Assembly: GCA_009392295.1 (NCBI GenBank)
Contig: VFGW01000009.1
Coordinates: forward strand, 1 to 64,000
DNA from: SAR202 cluster bacterium
Lineage (GTDB): Bacteria > Chloroflexota > Dehalococcoidia > Lucifugimonadales > GCA-2719675
DNA: 64,000 nt
Direction: 5' to 3'
Shown one piece after another: positions 1 through 8,502 of the stretch. Position numbers and translations under genes: made by a program. The notes below the pieces were generated by a model. That model was given only the letters and a program-made list of their open reading frames with translations. It had not been told where the DNA came from and did not search any database. The first letter of the stretch is position 1. Every line of letters starts with the position of its first letter.

Positions 1-173
1 GGGTTGCTGTCGGTGGAACAGGGGTTGCTGTCGGTGGAACAGGGGTTGCTGTTGGAGGAACAGGGGTTGCTGTTGGTGGAACAGGGGTTGCTGTCGGTGG
101 AACAGGGGTTGATGTTGGTGGAACAGGGGTTGCTGTCGGTGGAACAGGGGTTGATGTTGGTGGAACAGGGGTT
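1..173. repeat. 21-bp coding minisatellite, about 8 copies
   Basis: A direct repeat with period 21 fills the first 173 bases, with variants differing at a few positions (gctgtcggt, gttgttggt and gatgttggt types). Because 21 is a multiple of three, each unit codes seven residues of the lipoprotein linker on the minus strand. Copies at the window edge are nearly identical, so the array probably continues outside. Copy number is likely to vary by slippage; that is inference. Confidence 0.9.
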
Positions 174-325
174 GGATCCACTTGATCAGTCGTAGATTTT
201 GGTGCCTCAGAAGCTACCGGTGGAAGTGTATCCTTGGGAGTTGAACTGCAAGAAACAGCAAATACTAATAATAATAAATATATAAAATAAAATTTCATAC
301 GATACAAATTAAGTAAAGAAAACAT
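1..325 (-). CDS. Repeat-linker lipoprotein (partial, runs off the window)
   Basis: Only the N-terminal part of this gene is present; the rest lies before base 1. Read on the minus strand it gives a hydrophobic signal segment ending in the lipobox AVSC, so the product should be lipidated at that Cys and exported (Lgt and LspA are encoded in this window). After a short Ser/Thr-rich stretch it enters a 7-residue repeat of the type TPVPPTA, coded by a 21-bp tandem repeat. Such Pro/Thr linkers usually hold an extracellular domain away from the membrane and are common in Chloroflexota. The ATG at 325 has GAGGG about 10 nt upstream; an in-frame ATG at 298 would also leave an intact signal peptide. 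The functional domain is not visible, so no function is assigned. Confidence 0.72.
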   Translation of the reverse strand, partial: MFSLLNLYRMKFYFIYLLLLVFAVSCSSTPKDTLPPVASEAPKSTTDQVDPTPVPPTSTPVPPTATPVPPTSTPVPPTATPVPPTATPVPPTATPVPPTATPVPPTAT

Positions 326-534
326 TTAATTACTACCCTCTTGCCAATTAAAAGTAATTTATAACTGATAGAATAAAAACTAATAGTAATATTAAATTTA
401 AATCCAACTTAAAAATGATTCTAACTAAATTTTTAAAAATTAAAAATATAAATTCATACATTTTTAAGATTTTTTTTTAAAAATCACAATTTTAGGAAAA
501 AATTAGATCCAAACAAATAATTTCTGAATTATTA

Positions 535-540
535 TATAAT
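535..540 (+). promoter_or_regulatory. -10 box for tRNA-Arg
   Basis: A perfect TATAAT lies 22 bases before the mature 5' end of tRNA-Arg, the right distance for a short 5' leader. No good -35 hexamer is visible at 16-18 nt, so the call rests on the -10 box and position. Confidence 0.4.
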
Positions 541-562
541 CATATTTACTTAACTCTCATAA

Positions 563-638
563 GCGCCCGTAGCTCAGCGGATAGAGCATTGGTCTTCGGA
601 ACCAAGTGTCGGGGGTTCGAATCCCTCCGGGCGTGCCA
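563..638 (+). tRNA. tRNA-Arg (anticodon TCG)
   Basis: A complete 76-nt cloverleaf can be folded by hand. The acceptor arm is GCGCCCG with CGGGCGT (a terminal G-U pair), followed by discriminator G and an encoded CCA. The D arm contains GCTCAGCGG. The anticodon stem TTGGT/ACCAA encloses the loop CTTCGGA, giving anticodon TCG (Arg, CGA codons). The T arm has the usual GGTTCGAATCC core. It stands alone between the lipoprotein gene and the MFS gene. Confidence 0.95.
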
Positions 639-716
639 AAAAACTACAATTTAATACTAGAAAAAATATTATATTTCTACAATCATGTAATTATAAAAAC
701 TTAAGAAATATATAAA

Positions 717-1922
717 ATGTTGAGAAATAAAAACTTATTAAAATTATTTTCTGGAACAATAATTAGTAGCTTTACACAACATATGAGCTTTGTAATTACT
801 GGCTCTTTAGCATACCAATTAACAAAATCTGAATTTTTTTCCAGTATTGCTTGGGCAGGAAATGCTTTAGCACAAATAATTGCTTTTCCAATTTCAATAC
901 TAATTACAGATACCAAACCAAAAAACCTAAACCTATTCTTTTCATATATTATTGGAGCATTAACAGCAATTTTGTTTGCTATACTAATATATACAAATGT
1001 AGTAAATATTTGGCTAGTAATTTTCTACATTGTCATTCTTTCAAGTGCACAATTTGTTGGAGACACTTCAGGAATGTCATTAGTACCATTTATTGCACCT
1101 AAAATACAAACCCAAACAACTTTTTCTCTAATTGGATTAGCATATTTTTTTAGTTCAACTCTTGGCCCTTTAGCAACAGGTCAAATTGTAGCATCTTTTG
1201 GAAACGCATCATCCATTTTATTAAAATCAACATTACTAATTTGTGCAGCCTTAATTTACAGAAGTTTGAAAATAGAAAATTCAGATTTGAAAAATAACAA
1301 AAAGTCTATAGTTGATAGTATAAAATCAGGATATATACTAATTACAAAAAATCAAAATGTATTAAATTTATTCTTTATTCATTGGTTAATATATATGCTT
1401 GCAGTTCCTGGTATTCATGGACTTTTACCCGTACATGCAGATGAAAAATTTGGACTAGGTGTTCAAGGTGTTGGATATTTATTCACCGTAATAGGAATGG
1501 GCGGTGTTTCATCAACAATGCTCCTTACTATTTTAGGTGACAAAATAAAAAATAAAACAAAATTAATAGCTTTAAATACTCTTTCAGCTGGAATATGCAT
1601 GATATTATTCGCACAAAATGATTCGCAAATTATTAGTTTGACATTTTTGTTTTTATTCAGTTTTTCAATAATAAATATTCTGACCCTAAGACTAGGATTA
1701 TTGGGAGAATTAATGCCTAAAAATGACTTAGGCAAAGTTTTTTCTATAAATTTCCTGTCATCTTCTACGAGTATTATTGGAAGTAGTTTTATTGGGATAG
1801 TATCAAACTCATTTGGTGCAGTTTTTGGCACAACAATATCTGGAGCAATCATAATAATTTTATTACTATTTATGATTATTTTACTTAAAAGCTTTAGGGC
1901 AAATGTATTGGGCCATCAATAA
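717..1922 (+). CDS. MFS transporter
   Basis: A 401-residue integral membrane protein with about 11-12 hydrophobic segments and a hydrophilic central loop near residues 183-200, the usual two-bundle layout of major facilitator superfamily permeases. The first half resembles the MFS_3/enterobactin-exporter-like group (a GDTSGMSLVP stretch near residue 115 and repeated small-residue helices), but the substrate cannot be told. No strong Shine-Dalgarno precedes the ATG. The last 29-49 bases overlap the 3' end of the convergent threonine dehydrogenase gene. It is probably transcribed alone, or by read-through from tRNA-Arg. Confidence 0.85.
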   Translation: MLRNKNLLKLFSGTIISSFTQHMSFVITGSLAYQLTKSEFFSSIAWAGNALAQIIAFPISILITDTKPKNLNLFFSYIIGALTAILFAILIYTNVVNIWLVIFYIVILSSAQFVGDTSGMSLVPFIAPKIQTQTTFSLIGLAYFFSSTLGPLATGQIVASFGNASSILLKSTLLICAALIYRSLKIENSDLKNNKKSIVDSIKSGYILITKNQNVLNLFFIHWLIYMLAVPGIHGLLPVHADEKFGLGVQGVGYLFTVIGMGGVSSTMLLTILGDKIKNKTKLIALNTLSAGICMILFAQNDSQIISLTFLFLFSFSIINILTLRLGLLGELMPKNDLGKVFSINFLSSSTSIIGSSFIGIVSNSFGAVFGTTISGAIIIILLLFMIILLKSFRANVLGHQ

Positions 1923-2874
1923 GCTTGGCAGTCAAATTTTCAAACATATCATCAACCATTCCAGACAAATTAAATTTTGGATCCCAATCCCATTCAGCAC
2001 GTGCCGCAGAATCATCTAAACTACTTGGCCATGAATCTGCAATTTCTTGCCTAGAATAATCAATTTCATAATTCATTTCAAAATCAGGAATTTTTCTTTT
2101 GATTTCTATAGCCAGTTCCGCAGGAGTAAAATCCATACTGGCAACATTATAATCTACCCTATGCTTTAATCTACTAGAATCACATTCAGATAAAGAAATT
2201 AATGCCGAAATTGCATCTGGCATGTACATCATAGGCAAACGAGTATCTGGAGCTAGAAAACAAGTATAACTTTTGTTAAGTATAGCACCATAAAATATCT
2301 CTACAGCATAATCTGTAGTCCCAGCAGTAGGTTCAACTTTCCAACTAATAATTCCAGGAAATCTAACCCCGCGAACATCTAAACCTTTTTTTTCGAAATA
2401 ATAATTCCCCAACAATTCAGTAAAAACTTTTGAAATACCATATATAGTATTTGGATTCTGAATAGTATCGTTTGGCGTATTAATTTTTGGAGAACGATCA
2501 CCAAAAGCAGCAATAGAACTTACTGCAATAAGTTGTTTAACTTCTGTATTTCTAGTAGCTTCAAAAACATTTAATGTACCATTAAAATTCACTTCATATG
2601 CTAATTGAAATTCTTTTTCAGCCAAAGTGGAAAGAATTGAAGCTAAGTTGTAAACTACATCAATTTTATTATCTATAATTGCCTTCTCTATTTGATCATA
2701 TTTAGTCACATCAATAGAAACATCTGGGATAATGTTTTTCAAATCATCTGGTAATTCACAATTATATACACCAGCAACCACATTGTTATTCCCATATCTA
2801 TCAATCAATCTCGGGATTAAATCAGAACCAATTTGCCCTGATGCACCAATTACTAAAATTCTATTTTTTGACAA
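1894..2874 (-). CDS. tdh: L-threonine 3-dehydrogenase, SDR type
   Basis: Short-chain dehydrogenase/epimerase-fold enzyme that oxidises L-threonine to 2-amino-3-ketobutyrate with NAD. The Rossmann motif GASGQIG is at residues 10-16, the catalytic pair YGISK is at Tyr145/Lys149 with Ser119-120 before it. The family-specific stretches RGVRFPGIIS, GTTDYAVEIFY and LPMMYMPDA separate it from generic sugar epimerases. I start at the TTG at 2874, because AGAGG lies 7 nt upstream and the Rossmann strand then begins normally; an ATG at 2889 would add five residues. The gene overlaps the convergent MFS gene by 29 bp and lies 50 bp downstream of a winged-helix regulator on the same strand, which may control it. 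Length (326 aa) fits the family. Confidence 0.9.
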   Translation of the reverse strand: MSKNRILVIGASGQIGSDLIPRLIDRYGNNNVVAGVYNCELPDDLKNIIPDVSIDVTKYDQIEKAIIDNKIDVVYNLASILSTLAEKEFQLAYEVNFNGTLNVFEATRNTEVKQLIAVSSIAAFGDRSPKINTPNDTIQNPNTIYGISKVFTELLGNYYFEKKGLDVRGVRFPGIISWKVEPTAGTTDYAVEIFYGAILNKSYTCFLAPDTRLPMMYMPDAISALISLSECDSSRLKHRVDYNVASMDFTPAELAIEIKRKIPDFEMNYEIDYSRQEIADSWPSSLDDSAARAEWDWDPKFNLSGMVDDMFENLTAKLIDGPIHLP

Positions 2875-2924
2875 AAAAAAACCTCTCATTAATTAGATTG
2901 GAAAATCAAATAAAACAAAAAATT

Positions 2925-3224
2925 TTAACTCGATATATCTCTATTGCCAGAAGTGAGTGCGTCCAATAATTCAGATACCGAAATATCTTTGTTGCTGTGG
3001 TGCCTAAGTGGCAATTCTGGATCTATGTAATATATATTCTTTCTTCCATCTTTTTGTCTACCAACATAGCCTGCAGTTTCTAAATCAGAAATAATTTTAT
3101 GAATCGCTCTCTCAGTAATTCCAACATCAGAAGCAATCTCTCTAGCCGTATGACTAGGATATTGATAAATATAGTTCAAAACTAAACCATGATTAGTAAT
3201 AAAAGTCCAAGGCTTTAGCCCCAT
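2925..3224 (-). CDS. Winged helix-turn-helix transcriptional regulator
   Basis: A small (99 aa) DNA-binding protein. Residues about 15-65 form a MarR/ArsR-like winged helix: the HTH is TAREIASDVGITERAIHKI, and the wing is VGRQKDGRKNIYYIDP. There is no obvious ligand or metal domain. I use the ATG at 3224, which has GGTGA 5 nt upstream; a GTG at 3233 is in frame but lacks a ribosome site. It sits between pepA and tdh on the minus strand, so it may regulate tdh, itself, or amino-acid catabolism more broadly; this is inferred from position only. Confidence 0.78.
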   Translation of the reverse strand: MGLKPWTFITNHGLVLNYIYQYPSHTAREIASDVGITERAIHKIISDLETAGYVGRQKDGRKNIYYIDPELPLRHHSNKDISVSELLDALTSGNRDISS

Positions 3225-3288
3225 AGAATTCACCCAAGATAATACTTAATAAGTCCGACTCAAAAAAACACAATAAAATCATACCATA

Positions 3289-4788
3289 TCATTTTGGAAT
3301 TTCAAATGATCTAGCAAGTTGAATTAAAGTTCTAACCGAAAATCCAGTTGCACCTTTTCGAAAATAAAATTTATCTGAATTAATTCTCGACATAGCAGCA
3401 ATATCGAGATGTGCCCATGGAATATCCCCAGCAAACTCCCCAATAAATTGCGCCCCTGTAATAGATCCTGCATCTCTTCCACCAGTATTTTTAAAATCAG
3501 CAACCTGACTTTTATATTGATTATCATAATCATGATCTACTGGCAGTTTCCAAATTTTTTCTGCAACAACTTGCCCGCTATTCAAAATATTTTCAGTAAA
3601 TTCATCATCATTTCCAAAAAGGCCAGCATAATTTGTACCTAAAGCAATCCTGATCGCGCCTGTCAATGTAGCCACATCCAATATTTTTGAAACTCCAATT
3701 GAACGAGCATAGCTAATAGCATCAGCAAGAACCAATCTCCCTTCTGCATCAGTATTATCAATTTCAATATTTGTTCCATCCATAGCAGTCACGACGTCTC
3801 CAGGTTTTTGTGCTGACCCGCCTGGCATATTTTCTGTTGCAGGAACAATCACAACTAAATTAATTTTTAATTCCAATTTAGCAATCGCTTGAATTGCAGC
3901 AATCACTGAAGCTCCGCCAGCCATATCGGCTTTCATATCACCCATGTTCAATGCAGGTTTTATAGAAATCCCTCCAGAATCAAAAGTGATCCCCTTACCT
4001 ATAAAGCATAAAGGTGTCAATTCTCTATCTAAACCAAAGTATTTTAATACAATAAACTTTGGTTTCTGAATACTGCCTGAAGCAACACCAAGCAAAGCAC
4101 CCATACCAAAATTTATCATATCTTCTTCTTCATAAACTTCAGATTCAAAACCTCCTTCAAGTGCAATATCAGTAGCAATATCAGCCAAAATAGAAGGAGT
4201 CATTTTGTTAGAAGGCTCATTGGTTAAATCTCTACTTAGGTTTACTGCATCTGAAATTATTTGTCCTTGTCTGACAGCATCCTTAACTAGTTTTTCATCT
4301 CCAATACCAAAACCTAGTAAATTGATATCCTGAATTGAAACAATATTAGATTTTGACTTATATTTATCGAATCTATAAAGACCCATAATAGCACCTTCAG
4401 AAATAGACTTTGCAGAATTAAAAATCCCAATCAAATCACTGCCAAGAAGAGAAAAAGAAATTTGCTTTAAGTTAATTGAATTCAACTTATTTAAAGCTAA
4501 AGCAGATACCTTTCTAACTATATCGTCATCAAAGTCTTCACGCTTTCCTAATCCAACTACAACCAAACGTTCTGAAGAAAAACCAACAAAATTATGAATT
4601 ATCGTAACTTCACCTATACGCCCTCTGATTTCATTTTCAAAATATAAACTAGAAATTTTATTTTTAAAAACATCATCCAATTCACCAACCAAGCCTTGAA
4701 ACTTTTCTGTTTTTTCAAAAACACCTATGACAAAAGCATCTGTTTTAAATCCAAATATATTTGATGTACTTACATTTATATTAATCAT
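3289..4788 (-). CDS. pepA: Leucyl aminopeptidase (M17)
   Basis: Cytosolic zinc/manganese exopeptidase of family M17 that removes N-terminal residues from peptides. The C-terminal catalytic domain has the GKGITFDSGGISIKP stretch near residue 265 (metal and catalytic Lys), the DMKADMAGG segment and the hallmark NTDAEGRL near residue 340. The N-terminal macro-like domain is also present, and 499 aa is normal. An AGGT ribosome site lies 8 nt before the ATG. Its gene is divergent from the aminotransferase gene at 4933 and upstream of the winged-helix regulator and tdh, a plausible amino-acid recycling group. Confidence 0.95.
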   Translation of the reverse strand: MININVSTSNIFGFKTDAFVIGVFEKTEKFQGLVGELDDVFKNKISSLYFENEIRGRIGEVTIIHNFVGFSSERLVVVGLGKREDFDDDIVRKVSALALNKLNSINLKQISFSLLGSDLIGIFNSAKSISEGAIMGLYRFDKYKSKSNIVSIQDINLLGFGIGDEKLVKDAVRQGQIISDAVNLSRDLTNEPSNKMTPSILADIATDIALEGGFESEVYEEEDMINFGMGALLGVASGSIQKPKFIVLKYFGLDRELTPLCFIGKGITFDSGGISIKPALNMGDMKADMAGGASVIAAIQAIAKLELKINLVVIVPATENMPGGSAQKPGDVVTAMDGTNIEIDNTDAEGRLVLADAISYARSIGVSKILDVATLTGAIRIALGTNYAGLFGNDDEFTENILNSGQVVAEKIWKLPVDHDYDNQYKSQVADFKNTGGRDAGSITGAQFIGEFAGDIPWAHLDIAAMSRINSDKFYFRKGATGFSVRTLIQLARSFEIPK

Positions 4789-4865
4789 TTTATTTACCTG
4801 TAAAAATTTTTAAAAATCTAATAATCAAGTCCAGAAAAAATTAAAAAACACTTTGCATAAAACTC

Positions 4866-4874
4866 TGCTATAAT
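4866..4874 (+). promoter_or_regulatory. Extended -10 promoter for the aminotransferase/MBL pair
   Basis: TGCTATAAT is a perfect extended -10 element (TGn followed by TATAAT) in the divergent intergenic region between pepA and the class III aminotransferase. The predicted start site is near 4881, giving a leader of about 50 nt. No convincing -35 is present, as is usual for extended -10 promoters. Confidence 0.6.
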
Positions 4875-4932
4875 CTAATCATACAAATATCATAATTCCT
4901 TAGAAATAAAAAATAAATCCCTTAAACCTTTA

Positions 4933-6201
4933 ATGACTACTAAAGAGAAAAATTTACTCGATTTAGCAAAATTATATCTACCTGGAGGTAGTAATGGTAA
5001 CAACATTACTATGGATATAATAATCGATAGGGGTTTAGGCTCTAAAGTTTGGGATACCAACGGAAATGAATATCTAGATTACAGTCTGGGTTCAGGCCCA
5101 ATGTTACTCGGCCACTCTCACCCAGAAGTAGTAGATGCAGTCTCATCTCAGATATCAAAAGGTACTACGTATTTTGGACTAAATAAACATATGATAGATC
5201 TAGCTGAAGAAATTATTTCTGCTGTTCCTTGTGCTGAATCCGTTAGATTTGCTAATTCAGGTTCAGAAGCAACATTTTTTGCAATGCGAGCTGCAAGAGC
5301 CTTCACTCAAAAAGAAAAAATATTAAAATTCGAAGGTGGATTCCATGGAATGAGCGATTATGCCTTAATGAGTATGATGCCCAATCAACTGCAAGATTTT
5401 CCTAGCCCTACTCCTGATTGCGAAGGAATTCCTGAATCAATTCGTAATAGCGTTTTAGTAGCACCATTTAATAACACTGAAATCACAAAACAAATCATCG
5501 AAAACCAACACAATGAAATTGGTGCTATAATTGTTGAACCTATTCAAAGAGTTATACCGCCCAAATTAGAATTTTTAAAATCATTGAGAAAACTTGCAAC
5601 TAAATATAAAATCCCATTAATTTTCGACGAGATTGTTACAGGTTTTAGACTAGATTATGGAGGTGCACAAACATATTATGGAATTACTCCAGACATTTGC
5701 ACACTTGGAAAAGCTCTTTCTGGCGGTTTCCCAATTGCAGCGATTACTGGTAAAAAAGAAATTATGGAATATTTTTCGATTCAAAATAAATCTGAAAAAG
5801 AATTAGTACTCCAAGAAGGCACAATGAATGGGAATCCATTATCTTCAATTGCTGCGTTAACAACATTAAAAATTCTTAAGCAAAAAAATACCTATGCCAA
5901 TTTAAAGAAAAATGGAACTCAATTAATCAATTCCATCAAACAAAAATTGATAGAATTAGAAATATCAGCTCAAGTGATAGGTGAATTTTGCTTTTTTGAC
6001 ATTATATTCCAAAAAGAACCTATAATTGATTATAGATCAATGCAAAATAGAAACAAAAATAAAACTAAACAACTCAATAAATTACTACTTTCGAAAGGAA
6101 TTTATAAAAACCATTCAAAATATTATCTTTCAACTGCACATAGTGAGAAAGAAATCGAAAAAACAATTGATGCTATTCAATTAAGTTTTCAAAAAATCTA
6201 A
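4933..6201 (+). CDS. Class III PLP aminotransferase, glutamate-1-semialdehyde aminomutase-like
   Basis: A 422-residue fold-type I PLP enzyme. Visible motifs are NSGSEA (108-113), FEGGFHG (134-140), FDEI with the pyridine-binding Asp at 232, and the Schiff-base Lys260 in TLGKALSGG. The closest family pattern is glutamate-1-semialdehyde 2,1-aminomutase (HemL) and related aminotransferases. The middle and C-terminal parts diverge, and no other haem gene is nearby, so I do not call it hemL. An MBL-fold hydrolase gene starts 16 bp downstream, and both should be read from the extended -10 promoter near 4870. A role in metabolism of an unusual amino acid or amine is possible. Confidence 0.8.
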   Translation: MTTKEKNLLDLAKLYLPGGSNGNNITMDIIIDRGLGSKVWDTNGNEYLDYSLGSGPMLLGHSHPEVVDAVSSQISKGTTYFGLNKHMIDLAEEIISAVPCAESVRFANSGSEATFFAMRAARAFTQKEKILKFEGGFHGMSDYALMSMMPNQLQDFPSPTPDCEGIPESIRNSVLVAPFNNTEITKQIIENQHNEIGAIIVEPIQRVIPPKLEFLKSLRKLATKYKIPLIFDEIVTGFRLDYGGAQTYYGITPDICTLGKALSGGFPIAAITGKKEIMEYFSIQNKSEKELVLQEGTMNGNPLSSIAALTTLKILKQKNTYANLKKNGTQLINSIKQKLIELEISAQVIGEFCFFDIIFQKEPIIDYRSMQNRNKNKTKQLNKLLLSKGIYKNHSKYYLSTAHSEKEIEKTIDAIQLSFQKI

Positions 6202-6216
6202 TAATAAGGTAGAAAA

Positions 6217-7053
6217 ATGCAACTTGGAAATATCAAAATCAATACAATCACAGATGGAAGTTTATCTGTTGACGGAGGATCAATGTTCGGTAAAACCCCA
6301 AAAATAGTTTGGGAAACTATAGTGAAACCGGATAGGAAAAATAGAATCAGGTTAGATATGAATTCAATAGTAATTCAAACTCCCAACCAAAATATTCTTA
6401 TCGATACTGGTGCTGGATCAAAAAGAGTAGAAAAATTAAAAGAAACTCATCTTTTAAACGGAAATAAATTAATAAAAAATATGAAAAGATTGGGGTTAAC
6501 AGCTAGAGATATTGATACAGTAATTTTAACCCACCTACATTTTGATGTTGCTGGTGGATGTACAAAACTAGACAGAACTGGTAATTCAGTACCCACTTTC
6601 CCTAATGCAACCTATATCGTACAAAAGAAAGCTTTTGAAGATGCCGTTTCTCCAACTGAGTTCAATAAGAAATCTTTTTTTGAAGATGACTTTCTACCAA
6701 TTCAAGAAGCAGGTCAAATAAAATTAATTGAGGGTGAAGAAGAAATCTGCCCTGGAGTAGTAGCATCTGAAGCTGGAGGACACTCAATTGGCCATCAAGT
6801 TGTAAAAATTTCGGTTGGAAGTGAAAGAATAGCATTTTTAGGTGAATTAGTTCCTACACATCACCATCTTAGCCTAGATCATATTTCAGGATTTGATCAA
6901 TTCCCAAATGAAACATTAGAAAAGAAAAAAATGTTTATTGAAAATGCTGTAAATAATGGTTGGATAATAGTCTTTAGTCATTCAACTGGAATTGTGTCTG
7001 GTTATATACAACATAAAAACAAAAAGTTTATTCTTCTACCTGTAGAAATTTAA
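6217..7053 (+). CDS. MBL-fold hydrolase with altered metal site
   Basis: A 278-residue metallo-beta-lactamase-fold protein, close in layout to N-acyl-homoserine-lactonase-type enzymes. The core motif HxHxDH reads HLHFDV here: His106, His108 and Asp110 are present, but the usual next His is Val111. A later ligand His189 (AGGHSIGH) is present. The Asp expected after strand LG is Glu210 (FLGEL), and a His pair follows at 215-217. A C-terminal FSHST supplies a further His. The changes affect the second metal site, so a one-metal or non-hydrolytic variant is possible. It follows the class III aminotransferase by 16 bp (AAGGT ribosome site), suggesting a two-gene pathway unit. Confidence 0.82.
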   Translation: MQLGNIKINTITDGSLSVDGGSMFGKTPKIVWETIVKPDRKNRIRLDMNSIVIQTPNQNILIDTGAGSKRVEKLKETHLLNGNKLIKNMKRLGLTARDIDTVILTHLHFDVAGGCTKLDRTGNSVPTFPNATYIVQKKAFEDAVSPTEFNKKSFFEDDFLPIQEAGQIKLIEGEEEICPGVVASEAGGHSIGHQVVKISVGSERIAFLGELVPTHHHLSLDHISGFDQFPNETLEKKKMFIENAVNNGWIIVFSHSTGIVSGYIQHKNKKFILLPVEI

Positions 7054-7088
7054 TTTTAATTCAAATAAACTTTTTTGAACCCTGAATA

Positions 7089-8390
7089 TTAAATGGGTTT
7101 AGCAAAAATTTTATCCCTAATTCTCTTATCCAGTGAAACTTGAGAAATAGAATTAGCTAAATCTAGATCTTGGTCAAAATAAACTTTTAGATAATTTTTA
7201 GTGTATCCAGACCAGTAGTATTTCCCTTGAATATTTTCTGATTTCTCCCATAAAACTTCTTCTACTTTTCCATAAGACTTATCTGCAAATGAATTCCAAT
7301 GGGACCTTGAAATTGTTCTAAGTATATTTGCTCTATTTGACTTTGATTCTGAAGGAATCTTATTTTTATCGTAATAACTACTAGTTTTAAATCTGTCTGA
7401 GTATTTAAAAACATGTAATTTCAAGAAATCTAAATCTTCACACAATGTTTTTGATTCTTCAAAATCATTATCTGTTTCACCAGGATATCCAACTATCACA
7501 TCAGTAGTGATAGTTGGTGATTCAACATGTTCATAAATCATACGAATTGAAGAAATATATTCCTGAATTGAATACCTCCTACGCATCATTTTCAATATTT
7601 GATTACTACCGCTTTGCAACGGGACATGAAAATGAGAACATAAACGATCATTCTCCCATAATTTCAAAAGATTAGAATCAATTTCATGAGCCTGAATAGA
7701 TGATACTCTTAATCGAGTAACTGAAGTTTCTTGAAGTATCTTTTTTATTAATGAAGTAAGATCTACGTCATTTAGATCAAAACCATAAGTTCCCAATTGA
7801 GTTCCGGTCAATACAACTTCCTTAAATCCAGAATCCACTAAACGCTGAATATTTTCTATGATAACCCTAGGATGTAAACTTCTTTCCCTACCCCTAACAA
7901 TTGGTACAATACAATAAGAGCAGATTTGATCACAACCTTCTTGAATTTTGACCATTGCCCTTGTTCGTAATTTTTCAGATGAGATTTTCAAAACATTATC
8001 ATAAGTGGATTTAGGAATATTTCTAGAAGAAAAATGATTTAAAATTTTTGAAACAATTTGATGTTTCTCAGTATTTCCAAAAACAAAATCAATTTCCTCA
8101 AGTTTTAAAAGATCATCTTTTGCTCTTTCAGCATAACACCCAGAAGCTACAACAATGGAATTAGGGTTCCTCTTTTTTGCAGCCCGAAGTGATTGTCTAG
8201 CTTTACGATCTGCAATATGGGTAACAGTACATGAATTCAATACATAAAAATTTGGATTTTCGTCCAAATCTACGACTTTAACTCCATTTTTTTCAAATTC
8301 ACCAATTAGTTTCAAAGTGTCAGCTTGGTTAAGTTTACAACCATGAGTTTCCAAAGCTACAGTTGGTGATTCAGGAACACTATTGATCAA
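7089..8390 (-). CDS. mtaB: tRNA t6A37 methylthiotransferase MtaB
   Basis: Radical-SAM enzyme that adds a methylthio group to t6A37 of ANN-decoding tRNAs. The N-terminal UPF0004 domain carries the auxiliary 4Fe-4S cysteines (ETHGCKLNQ, LNSCTVTH, ASGCYAE), and the radical SAM cluster is GCDQICSYCIVP; a TRAM-like tail follows. The THGCKLNQ form and VRGRERS stretch favour MtaB over MiaB. I start at TTG 8390, which has GGAG 6 nt upstream and gives the family's normal N-terminus. The ATG at 8504 would add 38 AT-rich residues unlike any family member and would share its start bases with the divergent kinase gene. Confidence 0.88.
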   Translation of the reverse strand: MINSVPESPTVALETHGCKLNQADTLKLIGEFEKNGVKVVDLDENPNFYVLNSCTVTHIADRKARQSLRAAKKRNPNSIVVASGCYAERAKDDLLKLEEIDFVFGNTEKHQIVSKILNHFSSRNIPKSTYDNVLKISSEKLRTRAMVKIQEGCDQICSYCIVPIVRGRERSLHPRVIIENIQRLVDSGFKEVVLTGTQLGTYGFDLNDVDLTSLIKKILQETSVTRLRVSSIQAHEIDSNLLKLWENDRLCSHFHVPLQSGSNQILKMMRRRYSIQEYISSIRMIYEHVESPTITTDVIVGYPGETDNDFEESKTLCEDLDFLKLHVFKYSDRFKTSSYYDKNKIPSESKSNRANILRTISRSHWNSFADKSYGKVEEVLWEKSENIQGKYYWSGYTKNYLKVYFDQDLDLANSISQVSLDKRIRDKIFAKPI

Positions 8391-8502
8391 ATCAATCTCC
8401 AAAAAAATAATATTAAAAATGTTAATAAAGAAATTATCGATCAAATAGTATAAAATTTCTAGATCAATTTTAATTAAAAATATTTCTAGATGGAAATTAT
8501 TC

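Noticed and set aside
1-173. Tandem array considered as a CRISPR
   Set aside because: Units are adjacent with no spacers and keep a protein frame; no cas genes are in the window.
4-195. Plus-strand 63-residue frame of a 7-residue LLSVEQG-type repeat
   Set aside because: It is the antisense shadow of the VPPT repeat lipoprotein, which has a signal peptide and lipobox on the minus strand.
1463-1852. Minus-strand 129-residue frame inside the MFS gene
   Set aside because: Antisense shadow of membrane-helix codons with no ribosome site or homology pattern.
4933-6201. Calling the class III aminotransferase hemL
   Set aside because: Core motifs fit the family, but sequence beyond the PLP site diverges and there is no haem-gene context.
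7060-7099. Hairpins between the MBL gene and mtaB as terminators
   Set aside because: Stems are 5-6 bp, AT-rich or with a 12-nt loop, and one arm lies in the mtaB coding region.
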